Of a stretch of 64,000 bases of DNA, positions 1 to 11,070 are shown one piece after another. Made by a program: the position numbers and the translations under genes. Source of the stretch: Scedosporium boydii (lineage: Eukaryota > Ascomycota > Sordariomycetes > Microascales > Microascaceae); assembly GCA_002221725.1 (NCBI GenBank), contig NJFT01000107.1, positions 1-64,000 on the forward strand, written 5' to 3'. The notes beneath the pieces were generated by a model, which was not told the origin of the DNA, made no database searches, and saw nothing but the letters and a program-made list of their open reading frames with translations. Within the stretch, counting starts at the first letter, position 1. The number at the start of each line of letters is the position of its first letter.

Positions 1-122
1 ACTTTTATGGGACGGGTCGCTAGGACTCCTATACCCTGACCTGGAATCCGCTGCGGAGCTATGCCGTTGAGGACAATGCCTTTGGCCGCAGCCCATTCGA
101 GGAGGTCCTCGGTGACGGACAT
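1..122 (-). CDS. Partial N-terminus, probable SET-domain lysine methyltransferase
   Basis: On the minus strand an ATG at 122 opens a frame that runs off the left edge of the window, giving about 40 residues. It starts MSVTEDLLEWAAAKGIVLNG and contains the short stretch RIPGQGIGVLATRPI. This pattern (a WA..KGI.LNGI start, then GQGIGV.A.R.I) resembles the beginning of fungal SET proteins of the RuBisCO-methyltransferase/SETD6-like type, where the G.G.GV stretch is the first strand of the SET fold. Only the first exon or part of it is present, so catalytic residues cannot be checked. The family assignment is from memory of the N-terminal pattern and is moderate at best. Confidence 0.45.
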   Translation of the reverse strand, partial: MSVTEDLLEWAAAKGIVLNGIAPQRIPGQGIGVLATRPIK

Positions 123-784
123 GGTCGTGATAGTGAGAGGAAAGAGTCTGTAGATGAGCCGGCAGCGAGGATGACCTTGATTCGAGCGTCACTAAGGGTT
201 TTCGCGGTGAGGCAGGAAGAACCCCTTACTTGGGCGCCATTTTTTTTTTAAAAAAAAAAAAAAGGGCTCAAGGGACAAGAATTGAGAAATACTAAGCATT
301 AATTAATGAGTTAATGAGGAGATATTACACCCCGGTGAAGGGATGCTTCCGTATAAGATGTTTTTCATTTCTCTTGATGGTCGAAGCTTCCGAAATTGAG
401 TGAGTTCTGGGTGACATCAGAGTATCACGTGACGTCGGGCTCCGCTCGTGATGGAGATTTTGGGGAAAGAGCGAGAAAACCTGTTTCTGAAGCGGAAAGA
501 ACTATCGTGTCATTGAAGTCCTTCTGGTATGAAATGGGTTTTAATAGTAATACATTTCCATAGCGTTTCATGTGCTTTCACGCTTCTATCTGCGTGAGCT
601 AGATCAAGCATCGAGTAAAATGCCTCTATCGATCCAGTTATCCGACGGTTCCGACCTCAATCCAAACAAAATATCCCCCAAAACGCCGTGACCGATGATC
701 CCTCCAGTCGAGAGAGCCCCATCCCGATTTTCCCAAATATTCCATGACACAAAAGATAGCCGTTACAATCGTTCCTCCTCCCCT
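123..784. other. Intergenic region
   Basis: No reading frame here looks like a gene. It is the shared space between the 5' end of the partial SET-type gene and the 3' end of the MFS transporter, both on the minus strand. A T-run followed directly by an A-run lies at about 240-263. Confidence 0.6.
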
Positions 785-3436
785 TCACACCCCGTCCCTC
801 CGCCTATCCCCTCTCCTCGGCACAGCCGGCTCCCTCGCCTCCTTCCGCCCATACAACCACCTCTGCACCCAATAACCCACCTCTTCCTTCCCGTACCTCA
901 CCATCTCACCCAGCGGCACATCAAACACGGCATCCAGCTCCTCGAGCGTCCGCCCCTTCGTCTCCGGCACGAGGAACAGTACCATGAAGAACCCGGCCAC
1001 GTTCCATGCCGCGTACCACGTGAACGCGCCGACGTTGGTGAAGGCCGCCTGCAGGCTCGGCCAGGTGACGGCCAGCACGAAGTTGAAGAACCACGTCGTG
1101 GCGGTGGCGATGGACATGCCGAGGGTGCGCAGGCGGAGGGGGTACGCTTCGGCTGAGTACGTGAAGGGGACGGGCCCCGCACCGGGGGAGTAGACCATGC
1201 CGAAGACGTAGATTCCTGCTGCTATGCAGACGATTTGGACTACGGTGGCTTGGGGGAGGAGGAAGCTGAAGCCTGTGAAGAGGAGGGCGGCCGCCATCAT
1301 CTAGGAAGGTTAGCAGACAAGGAGATGGGGAGGCCTTGGGGAAAGCGCAAAAAAGAAAAAAGAAAATAGAAAAAAGCAATAGAAAAGAAATGGAAAGAAG
1401 AATAAGCAGAATAAAAATGCCATATGCTTTCATATGAAATGGACTTACCGGAAACGTGGCGAGTAAAAGGTATCGTCTACCAAACGTGTCGATGGTATAA
1501 AACGCCGGCATGGCAAAAACGAAATTGATGATTCCAAACCCCAAAGACGCCGTGTACGCATCCCGATGGGAAAAGTTGGCCGACAAAAAGATTTCCGACG
1601 AATAATACGCAATAACCTGTCCAAGCCTGCCGTCAGCAAACAAAGCGATAGATAAACTGTCTCTGCGTGAGAAACCGCCTTACGTTGACCCCGCTGAACT
1701 GCTGCATAAACATAACAATCTCTGACGCCAAAAGCGCATTCCGATTCCGCCGGTGCCTAACCAGCTCCCCGATCTTGCTCGACTTGGCCCCCTCGATGTC
1801 GCGCTCGGCTTTGAGGAGAGTGTGCGCGTAAAAGAGATCTCTCGCGGCCTGCACCTTGGTCGAGCGTAGCTTCACCATGGCGTGGTACGCCTGGTCGTGG
1901 CGGTTCTTGGTGAGGAACCAGCGAGGGGACTCGGGACCGAGGAAGACGAGGGCACAGGCGACGATGGCGGGGATAGCGGCGCTACCCATCATGAGGCGCC
2001 AGGCGAGCCCGGTGATGCCGTGGTCAGGGACGTCAAGGAAGGCGAGGTCGGCGATGTAACCCAGCTACTTGGCGTTAGCCTTGGTCTTTACAGAGACGTG
2101 GGTATCGGTTGAGCATGGACACTTACCATTATCCCGAACGCAGTCCACACTTGCCATTGCTGCTTCTGTTAGTTGGCGTGTCGAAAGGGGAGAAGAAGAG
2201 GATGTAGACATTACCATGGTCAAGGCCCCACGAATTTCCTTGGGGGCGCATTCGGCTGCAAATATGGCTACAACAAGAGTTAAACAAATGCCGCAACTGG
2301 TTTCCAACATGGTAGGACGGGCTTACGAGCTGTAGCAGATTTTGGCCCGATCCCTAGACCAAGGATGAAGCGGGAGACGAACATGGCCTGCCAGCTATTC
2401 GTAAAGGCCTGCCATATGCATGCAAAAGCAGATACTATGTACAGCATCATTAATATTCGTAGCTAAGGGCGAGGAAGTCGAGTTCGACATACCAGAGCAA
2501 GAGATGAAGATGGTACCTCGCCTACCGAAGGCCTTATTCATAGGCTCCGTCAACCCTTCGTGGAACGTCGCACGTCAGCATCTCCGTCAAGACATGTCGT
2601 ACAGAAGAAAGTCGAATACGTACAACACCCGATGACGGCGCAGCACAGGTATGGAGCAGCATTCGTCAGTCCGAGAAGCCATGTATCCCGGTACGAATCT
2701 CCGCCGATGCCGAATTGGTCCTTGTATATGGACTGCGCACCGTTTACAACCGTCTCATCTACTATCGTTAGCTATTTGAAAGGCAAATTCGATAGGCGGG
2801 AGGAGACCTTACCCATTCCCTGGACAGCCGCACACACAGAACAAACTGCTGCAGCATTAGCTGGACAACGCTCTCTAATCCATACGAACGAACCCTCAAC
2901 TCACTTGCAACAACATAGTACAGCATCAGCGGCTGCCTCCACTTATGCGTCCCCTCCCTGACAAGCGCCATCTTCTCCCCCTCCTCCAACCCCTCCACCT
3001 CGTCATACATGTCCCTCAACTCCGCCGCCGACGCGCCCTCGGCCTTGGCCCTATCCAACAAGCCCGCCGCTATAGCGCCCATCCTAAAATGCCGAATCTC
3101 CCGCTCGTCGCGCAGGCCCAGCGCGTTCTCGGTGTAGTCGCGGCCCATGTCGGCGAGGCGCGCGTGGGTCTTGTGGGCGAGGGGGTGTGTGGTCTTGCTG
3201 CGCTGCGTGGGGAGGAGCTGCCATTCGTCGTTCTCATCGTCGGAGTCGCCGTCTATGGGACCGATTTGACCGAGGTGTAGGGCGGATGCGGCATCGTCGG
3301 AGTCGGAGATGCGGAAGTCGGAGGAAGTTGAGGAAGGAGTCGGGGGCAGCTTGAGCTCGGCTTCGGAAGAGGAGGTGGAGGCGGCTATGAGGCCATCCGT
3401 TGGGGATGGGGAGTTGCGGCCGGAGGAAGGGGACAT
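785..3436 (-). CDS. MFS sugar transporter (sugar porter family), ten exons
   Basis: Plasma-membrane proton/sugar symporter of the major facilitator superfamily. Exons on the minus strand: 3436-2905, 2848-2813, 2758-2624, 2555-2493, 2434-2327, 2267-2215, 2159-2127, 2064-1684, 1616-1449, 1300-785. All have GT-AG borders and the spliced length is 2025 nt, 674 residues. The first ~170 residues are a hydrophilic Ser/Asp-rich cytosolic extension, followed by the transmembrane core. Family signatures seen are DETVVNGAQ, FGRRG, PESPRW (about 364-369), RRYLL, GPVPFTYSAEAYPLR (about 545-560) and PETKGRTLEEL (about 615-625). The long N-terminal extension is typical of one fungal sugar/quinate-like transporter clade. 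The substrate cannot be read from sequence; hexose, polyol or quinate are possible. The gene appears intact. Confidence 0.9.
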
Positions 3437-3769
3437 TGTGCGTGTCGTCGGGATTCGGCGCGATGGCTATGACACATCGCAAGCGTTGGGGTTGTGCCTA
3501 GATGGGCATTGATCGTTTTGGCCTCGTTGGCGTTGGCTGTCGGTTTGGATTCGAGGCGCCGATTACGCATGTCGATTGGATGGCGCAGCCTTGCTGATCA
3601 GGTCTGAAGTTCGGGCAGTTTTAGGGGGCCCAACCGCCCAATGAGGCCCTCGGATTGGTGGATCCTGAAGTTACTCAGGGCGGCGGGGCTCTTAAATTAG
3701 TGAGCGGCTCAGTGGTGTTCCCCCTGAAATGCAACCCCGCTGCCAGCTGTCGGTCGTTCACAGCTTAGC

Positions 3770-4252
3770 TCAGCCCAACAATCTGGGAAAGCCGCCAGCC
3801 AGGAGAGGAACCTCACCCATCATCATCGCGGAGTCGATCCCACAGACTTCCCCCTCTTGACTTGGAGCATCGGGAGGGCTATCAACCACGTTTTGGGAGC
3901 TCAATGACCGCATCCTCCCCACTTCACCAGAGGTCCACAGTTTCGAGATGTCATGGGTGAGAGTGCCCATTTCGAAGGATAATACGTCTCGGGGTGACAT
4001 CAGCTGGAAATATCTACCCGCCTCGACATCGTAGATGGCCTGGCCCCGTCCAGTCATTCATCCCTTCCAGACATCTACCCAGATGGTCCGCGACCGGTAA
4101 CAGGGCCAGATATAGCCCATAACACCAGATCCAAGGGCCATATCCCAGAATCGGGTCGTAAAACTGTCCAATTCATGATGTGCTGCTATCCCCACTCGAA
4201 TCTCAGACGTATGCGGTGAATGCACCCCAAATCGCTGCAACGACTCCGTCAC
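3770..4252 (-). pseudogene. Unrecognised frame split by one in-frame stop
   Basis: On the minus strand a frame opens with ATG at 4252 and reads to a TGA at 4060-4058. It continues in the same frame, with an ATG immediately after the stop, to 3770, so together it would give about 160 residues. The composition is protein-like: the second half contains YDVEAGRYFQLMSPRDVLSF. No family motif is recognised and no intron would clearly remove the stop. It may be a gene remnant or a chance open frame in GC-balanced DNA. Confidence 0.2.
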
Positions 4253-7200
4253 TCTACCTTGTCCCGTGATCGCGGATGCCCCATTCTAAATATATCCTTA
4301 AATTCGTTCTTCCAGCCATTATCTATCTTTCCCCTGAAGCTAGATCCAGGACAGCTTCTCCCCACGCCATCTGCTAGCCATCCGTCACCTCCCGCCGGGA
4401 CACTCTCTGATAAGTTCCGGACGACGGCCTCCCGGTAAAAGTCTCCTTGCTTTTGATTATCGTTGTGAATTCAGACTATGAAACTGTACCATGAATTTGG
4501 ACAAATCTTGACTGCTAAAAATAAGATCAGCTACTTTCCACATCACCAGTCATCGCAGCCGACGAAACTACAGACTTGACTAGATTGGAAGCCGAGATTG
4601 TCTCTTCGGAGCATTGCACTACCGAATGAGCTCGGTTCGAACGTTCGAAGACTTGCCGTTCCTTGGCCCGGTGCTTCCCTCCGCCAGAAATACTCTCTTT
4701 CATACTTCTCCTAGCCCTAGGCAAGCTGTCTACGGGGACAATCCTTCTAGAAGAGCTGGCGACCTCCCAGCGCATGTCAACGAACCCGCCGCATTAACTT
4801 GTCCTCCGCCGCGTTTGGTACGCACCAAAGGATTCCCTCGAGCATACTCTTGCTTTGTCCCAATGCCTCTTCATCCCCGGGCTTGGATCGCGTCATAGCC
4901 TTGGGGGGTGAAGCTTTATTCCGTTAAAAAGCCGTCGTTGACAGGGACTCACCCCAATCCAACATTTCTTATTTCACCCCCCAGCAAATCGACATCTTCA
5001 CCATTGCCGTTTTCTAAACTTAGAACTAGGCGGCCAGTGTTTCCGGGAATGATTTTCCACCTACGAGCGGGACCGAGGCGTCCCCAGGGCATCGTATGGG
5101 CATATTGGGTTCCAATACCGTTCGCTCCCTTTGCGACACTTCGCTTCCATCTCAATCCCCGAGCCGTCATTGCAATACCGCTCCTGTGGCAACACCCTCT
5201 ATGCCTGTTCTGCCGCCTGGAACGCGTTGGTCTCTCGCCCTCCAGGTCTTTTCTAGGTGCAAGTGGGTAATCCCTTTAAGCCATTCTCATTCGCTTTTCC
5301 AACGGGCTCATTCAAGTGAAAATACAGAGCTAGAACTACGCATTCTTCATAGGTCAAGCTCACTCAATTTCTCCCGTACTACTAGCCACCTCATTCATCA
5401 CAATGGGTGAAGCTAGTACGAGCCGTGTCCTAACTATGGCAACACAGATATTGCGCGTTATAGCAAGACCCGGCCGGAGATTGGACCTCGTCAATTCTTG
5501 ATAATCCTCCGCTTTACATCTATTCATTTACCGGCGTCGGATGAATAAACCCGTCAACTGGGAACAATGCCATCAATTGTCTTGGCCGCCGAACCTGACG
5601 TATGACAAACATCCAAAATGCAGGTTGGATCCCGACATCAGCTCTGGTGCTCGTTCAGACCTAGTGTAAGCCAGTCCATCTCTTTTCTTCCGGCCCGGGT
5701 TTTCCTGAGAGTTTGCGGACTACACGCTCAAAGACCATCTTACCCGAGGCATCTATACACTCGTCTGCGTCGAGCTATGCAAGGCAGGTGTACCTAGTTC
5801 TCAGGACACCCAAGCGATGTAGAATATGCAGGCTTCGCCTACCCTCCTTCGCCCTTTACCGGCATAGGTTATCCATTATACGAGGGGCTCATACCAGGGG
5901 GTGACAATAAGAGCGGGATGCTCAAAAGAGGAAATAGAATCTTTTCCCTCTCACTAATAGCAGGTTTATTTTGCCCATGGCCCTTGGCCCTTTCCCTATC
6001 CATCAGGACATCCAGGGCCACGCGGCATTTACAAGTAGCATGGCATGGGTCTCCTAGCCAGCCCCAAAAGGGTACAAAATCAGGAACCGGGAACCGGGTA
6101 TGCAGGATTACCTGCGCTAACAAACACTCAGTGGAAAAAACAAGGTTGCCCAAGGAGCACACAAACGTTGCGTTGGGATGGGGCGGCATTCAGGACGGAA
6201 TCACACCTTGCCTCGTTCAAGAAACGTTCGAACCGAGCATCCCACCTCATATGTTTTTAGCTTGACGGATTGGTTCGGCTCAAAGTGGACTTTGAATGGC
6301 TATTGTTTCTCACCCATATGCGGTTTTTCCCTTCCTCAATTTTTCCCATCCAGATTTAGTTCCTTTTTCCCCTTATCTTTTCATCATCCCTCTCCTTGGT
6401 TTCCGGAGCCGAGAGACGTGATGATTGGATGGGGCCGAGATCAAGTCGAGAGACGGTCGACTTTACCCGCCGGACCGGAACCAAACAAGAACACCAACTA
6501 CGACAAAGTAAGGAAAGAGAAATCGCCAAAAAATTATATTTCCCATATGAACCCGTGGGCCCGACGACCGCAGGCGTGGGATAAAGTGGGCACCCCTGGT
6601 CATCATTCCCGACGGACTGGGCTTGTAGAATCCAGTCGCCCCCCGGCCGTCATCCACTTTCGTTTTCTTGTTAGGGGGTTCATCCCGGAGAGCAAACACA
6701 CTTCTAACTTGGGAGAATGTAAAAATAACAGCGGCAGGACATTAAGTCGGAACGGACCCACCGCAACTTAACCTTGTTCGGGTTTTCATCGTATGCTTCA
6801 CCATCCCACGACGTGATGGCGAGCGGGAAAGGGTTGTTCATGCGCTTATCACCCGGCTTGCAGAGAAAGAGAGCTGAAGTTGTGGGGACGGGGATGATGA
6901 GGAGAAAAAGAAGAGAGCATGACCTGCGTATCTTGGCTGCCGGGATTTGCGGATGTACATCGGTTGACTGTTCGTCGTGACGGGATTACATCCTGAACCG
7001 AGCTACCTTTGTATACCCCCCTCTCTTCCATCTCTCTTCCATCTCTCTCTCAAAATGACCTCGCCTAGGGATGTTCGCATTTTTATGGCGTACCCTCCCA
7101 TTTTCGTATGTACCGTTCAATAGCCCTTCAGGCAATAACGGGCCTGGCTACTCCTTTTTGGTCTCTCATGGGCGTCGCTTGGGAAGGAAATGATACCCGC

Positions 7201-7612
7201 CCTTCTTTCTCGCCACGAAATCGATATTCTCCGACGTGTGATGCGTCTCGCGAGTAATTAACACACACACACACCAACCGTAAAACAGGCGAGTACGTTG
7301 TGAGAACGGAAGTAGATACTACCCGAAAGGGAGAGATATATCAAACCCGCAGCCAGGCATTCGAGCTGGGAGACGCGGCCTGGATCCTCGATAACAAAAT
7401 GTGTTTCTTAGACGGGAAGAAAGGGCAATGGGCCTTTGCCTCCGACGCAGGCACACTCCGAGATACTTTCCTTTTTTTCTTCCCCTTCCTCCCACACACC
7501 CCTCCCCCCACCCATTTCCCTATGATGGATGAGGTGATGTGGCAAGGACGGGACTAATACGAGGCGATTCCGGGTTGTTGTGATCTGATCGGGGGAGGTT
7601 GGTTGGAGTAAG

Positions 7613-7624
7613 AGTATATAAATG
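7613..7624 (+). promoter_or_regulatory. TATA-like box upstream of the CBM1 gene
   Basis: The sequence TATATAAATG lies about 180 bases before the ATG at 7798, in the usual range for a fungal core promoter with a leader of about 150 bases. A pyrimidine-rich leader follows. Sequence evidence only. Confidence 0.4.
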
Positions 7625-7797
7625 AGGACACGGCCCCGGGGCTTTTCTCCATTTTTGTCCGTTGAAAAAGCTAGATCAGTCTTCAAATCTCTTGCTACTC
7701 TCTATTCCACCTAGTCATTCGTTTTTCCAATTCAAGTATTTATCTATCTTCCCTTCGCCGACCGAACATAACCCGTATAGCACCTCACTTACCTGCC

Positions 7798-8401
7798 ATG
7801 CAACTCACAACCACCCTCCTCACCCTCCTCGCCGCCGCCGGTGTGTCCGCACAGCGAAACCGCTGGAGGACGACCCCGGCGCCGGCTCCTACACCGGCTC
7901 CGCCCCCACCTCCCCGCGGCGCCACGCAGAGCATGTGGGGACAATGTGAGTGCAACTCTCAAAACGTTTTCCAGCCTCCATTCCAGTAGACGTTCAGCTG
8001 ACTCTGTAACCAAGGCGGTGGAAGGGACTGGGAATACGCTACGGCTTGCGTCTCGGATGCGTACTGCTACAACGACGGCGAGAAGTAAGTCTCCATGTTC
8101 CGCGACGAGAGAAACGCCAGAAAGAGAAAATGGAAATGAGATTTCTAACTTGGTTCTTAGCGAATGGTACTCCCAATGCATCCCCCTCGAAAACAAGAAC
8201 AACCCTCCCCTCAACGAAAACCCCGACGTCGAGACTCGCATCCTCACCACAATCTTCGACGTTCCCGGGCCGACGCCCACCATCGTCACGACCTACATCA
8301 CCATCTACACGTCGATCGAGCCGGCGCCGCCGCCTGCGGTGACCATTACGGTGATTCCTGATACGCCTATCCAGCCTAAGAAGAAGCGGTGGGATGCGTG
8401 A
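7798..8401 (+). CDS. Small secreted protein with a fungal cellulose-binding module (CBM1)
   Basis: Exons 7798-7945, 8015-8084 and 8161-8401 give 459 nt, 152 residues. Residues 1-18 form a signal peptide ending ...AAAGVSA. A Pro/Ala/Thr-rich linker (about 24-42) leads to a CBM1 module at about 45-80 with WGQCGG, CVSDAYC and WYSQC. The four cysteines (C50, C61, C67, C79) and the aromatic residues fit the cellulose-binding knottin. The module only appears after splicing: intron 1 splits the codon of the first Cys and intron 2 falls just before the last WYSQC. The C-terminal half is a Pro/Thr/Ile-rich segment ending KKKRWDA. No catalytic domain is attached, so it may be a cell-wall-bound or plant-wall-binding small secreted protein. 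CBM1 occurs mostly on plant-wall enzymes; a stand-alone copy is less usual. Confidence 0.85.
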
Positions 8402-8719
8402 TGATGTTTTGGGTTGGCGGGGAGCGGAGTTGAGAGTGGGTTTCTTGTAACTGTAGGAGTGGGTTCGGGGTTTGATGAAAACCGGGTGTCTGGTTCTTAT
8501 TTCCTTTTTACTTTCCAAATTTCTTTTTATATCTAACATGGGTATATACCAGCACAAGGTAATGCTACTAATAAAATCTACGTAATCATGATAGTCTTTG
8601 GGGATTTTCATGGGGAGTGTGAATGTGGTGAAAGCAGTCCTAGTCCCTCATCCAGAAAGACATACATGTATTACATTGGGCCCAAGGCGTATCAACTTAT
8701 TAGAAGTCACCTAAAAAGA
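8402..8719. other. 3' flank of the CBM1 gene
   Basis: No gene seen. The AT-rich stretch after the stop codon is consistent with a 3' untranslated region and polyadenylation zone. Confidence 0.5.
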
Positions 8720-8808
8720 AAAATAAATAAATAAAATAAAATAAAATAAAATAAAATAAAATAAAATAAAATAAAATAAAATAAAATAAAATAAAATAAA
8801 ATAAAAAT
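8720..8808. repeat. (AAAAT)n microsatellite
   Basis: About 16-17 nearly perfect copies of the pentamer AAAAT/TAAAA, preceded by a short run of AAAT tetramers. It lies between the CBM1 gene and the tRNA gene. A long open frame on the opposite strand (runs of Phe-Ile-Leu) is produced by this repeat and is not a gene. Confidence 0.95.
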
Positions 8809-9117
8809 AACAACCGTATAAACGCAACTCTTGGAGATACTAGAACCAAGCATTGAGGTGCTTTCCCGGACTAGAGAAAGGGTAGATAGACGATTGACAT
8901 TAGCCGAGGGACAAAACGGCGACGGGATAAACGACCCTCGGCCAGACCTCAAGAGACGCAACGGAGAGTAGTTCTTATACAGGCAGCAACGAAGAAAAGG
9001 AGTGTTAAAAGTAATAAAAAAACAACACAGAAGAAAGGGGAGGAGAGAGAAGGGGCAAAAATGCAAGCAAGTCCAAGAGCAGAAACGTCTCGGCAACGGA
9101 CAAAAAGAGAAGTTGTC

Positions 9118-9210
9118 GCTCCAGGCGGGGGTCGAACCCGCAACCTTTGGATGAACTCACTTTAACTTGCGTTAAAAGTCCAACGCACTAACCAATTGTG
9201 CTACCGGAGC
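9118..9210 (-). tRNA. tRNA-Lys (anticodon UUU) with a 20-base intron
   Basis: Read on the minus strand, the 5' acceptor strand GCTCCGG (from 9210) pairs with the 3' strand CTGGAGC (ending 9118), with one G-U. The A box is TAGCACAATTGG and the B box GGTTCGACCCC. The anticodon stem TTGGA/TCCAA encloses loop C-T-TTT-A, with the anticodon at 9176-9174. A 20-base intron (9172-9153) sits one base 3' of the anticodon, the canonical position in eukaryotic nuclear tRNA genes. The intron holds a TTAAAG stretch able to pair with the anticodon region. A T5 run about ten bases downstream is a plausible RNA polymerase III terminator. The mature tRNA would be 73 nt before CCA addition. Confidence 0.95.
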
Positions 9211-10190
9211 GAGCTGTACTTGTTGTGTGGATGTGACTGCCAAATGGTGCCTAAACAGCATTGCCGTCTTAGTCAGAAAACTGCGAATGGTTCCACAGCT
9301 GACTGAATCGTTCAATGGCAACGTTCAATGGCAACTGGGACCAGAGGCAGACTCGACTCTGTGTCATGAGCTCAGGACATGAGCTTCTTAATTTAACTCT
9401 TCCGCAGAGGGGGTTCGTGGAGAGGAACAGGGAGAAGAATAAGGGGGAAGGAGACGAGTAATATCGAGGAGACCTTCTTGTATGATCCAGACACAAAACG
9501 TTACTTTTTCCCCTGGCTGTACGTATTTTACATGTATTTACCAGCCCAGTTTATCTGTTTCAAGGTCTCCCTTGCACTTACCCAGTCCCAGTAAACCTCC
9601 TCCCCCATCGCTGCATCTCACGATGATCCTCTCAGGATCGTCCCTTCCGTCCCTCCATCGCCGATGATCTCTCCCTTCTCAGCATCGAAACAATCCTATC
9701 GTTAAACGAACCCCAACCTCTCCAAACACCAAGGCAAAAAAACAATTCAATCGATCAATTGACAATCAAATATGCGACAATGTCATGATTGCTTGCACCT
9801 CCAAGTTTCCTTTCTCGTCACGTGACGATTCTTGGGTCGCGGATGCCAAGATCCCATGCGAATGAGGCTGATCAAAAAGCAAAGGCTGGGTGGTTGGACT
9901 TGTTCTCGTCGGCGGCAAATCCGCCATCATCCCATGTCCTGAAGAGTCCTCGTCCTACCTTTTCAATCCAGCCCGGTGTACCGGTTCTATTCCACCTCTT
10001 TGAATTTTCCCGTGAAGCTCTGCAGCTCGACGACCGCTTCACCCCAGCCGGTCTTGGCGACGCGCAATCAACCTCCTGTTTGACAAACCTCACCCAAACC
10101 AAGCAAACAAGCACCACCGACAACACCATCTACTCTCAAAGATAAAGCCGCGCCGTCGTAGGCTCCCCCAAAAAATACTACCCGCTAGCA
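9211..10190. other. Intergenic region and leader of the membrane protein gene
   Basis: Nothing gene-like is seen. The last 150 bases before 10191 are rich in C, A and CAA/ACC, typical of a fungal 5' untranslated leader. Open frames here lack any recognisable motif. Confidence 0.5.
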
Positions 10191-11070
10191 ATGACGACGA
10201 CGGCGCGAGACGAGCAAAACCATCAAGAATGGTACGGCTTCTACACCGGCCCTCCACCGGGCGCCAACGCAGCCCCTCCGCCGGGTTACTACCAGAACCA
10301 GCCGCCAGCATACCAGCAGCAACCGTACCCGACACAGAGGCCACAATGGGTGCCAGTCACGCAGGTCCGGAGGCCTAGGCGGAAGTGGTCGCGGACGAAC
10401 TCGGTTCTTCGACAGATATCTATGGCGTTACCGATCGTCATGATTATCCTCATAAGCTACTTGTATATCCGGGCGCATTACCGGATATCGATGGATTTCC
10501 CTGCCAGTAGCATCATTTGGGTGCCGTTGTATGCTGTTCTTCCTTTGGTAGGTTTTAAAGAGCGCTCTAAAAATGTGGAGGAAGTGGCGAAAGAGCTAAC
10601 TCGGAGGTTTCTAGTCATTCGTGAACCTAGTGTGGTCGTTTGCCATCATCATCGTCGCTAGAAGAGCAGAGCACAGAGGAAAGCCCATGCCGGCGATGCT
10701 GCAGTTTGGGGTCGAGCTGGTTCTCGCCGTGGGTGCCATGGTGTGTTTTGCCGTTATGGTGTGGTATTTGAAGAAGACGTGGGACGATTATTCGCCGGTG
10801 TCTTCTACGCATTCTCTTGGATGGCTGCTCGGTTTGCAGATGTAAGTTCCCTCTTCTCTCTCTGTCCTTCTCTTTTTTTTCCTTCCTTCTTATTCCTACT
10901 TGCTGCTCTAAGTTGTGGACTCTGGCCCTCTCTCGAGGAATTCGGATGTTTGAAGCTAACTAGGGAACAATAGGATTGCCAGCACAGCGTTATGCGTCAT
11001 TGCTGGGTTGAAGATGAAGAACGAGCGCAAAGAGAGGGCGCAGCAGGAAGAGAGCTATGTTATCCGGTAG
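10191..11070 (+). CDS. Hypothetical four-span membrane protein
   Basis: Exons 10191-10547, 10615-10841 and 10974-11070 give 681 nt, 226 residues. The N-terminal 70 residues are hydrophilic with a Pro/Gln/Tyr-rich stretch (PPPGYYQNQ..PAYQQQPYP) and an Arg-rich RRPRRKWSR before the first membrane segment. Four hydrophobic segments follow at roughly 76-98, 108-133, 152-172 and 188-208, then a short charged tail ending ESYVIR. Both splice sites restore frame between hydrophobic segments, which supports the model. The Tyr/Pro-rich cytosolic head followed by four spans recalls small fungal MARVEL-like or tetraspan proteins, but I recognise no specific family. Function unknown. Confidence 0.75.

Larger units (their letters stand above)
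3437..7797. other. Gene-poor interval with one broken frame
   Basis: About 4.4 kb in which I find no intact gene. Open frames here lack intron borders, family motifs or biased third positions. A minus frame at 3770-4252 broken by a single stop is listed separately. A (CA)n stretch lies at about 7261-7274, and the right end carries the promoter of the CBM1 gene. Confidence 0.5.

Noticed and set aside
8707..9096. Phe/Ile/Leu-rich minus-strand frame
   Set aside because: It is produced by the (AAAAT)n microsatellite.
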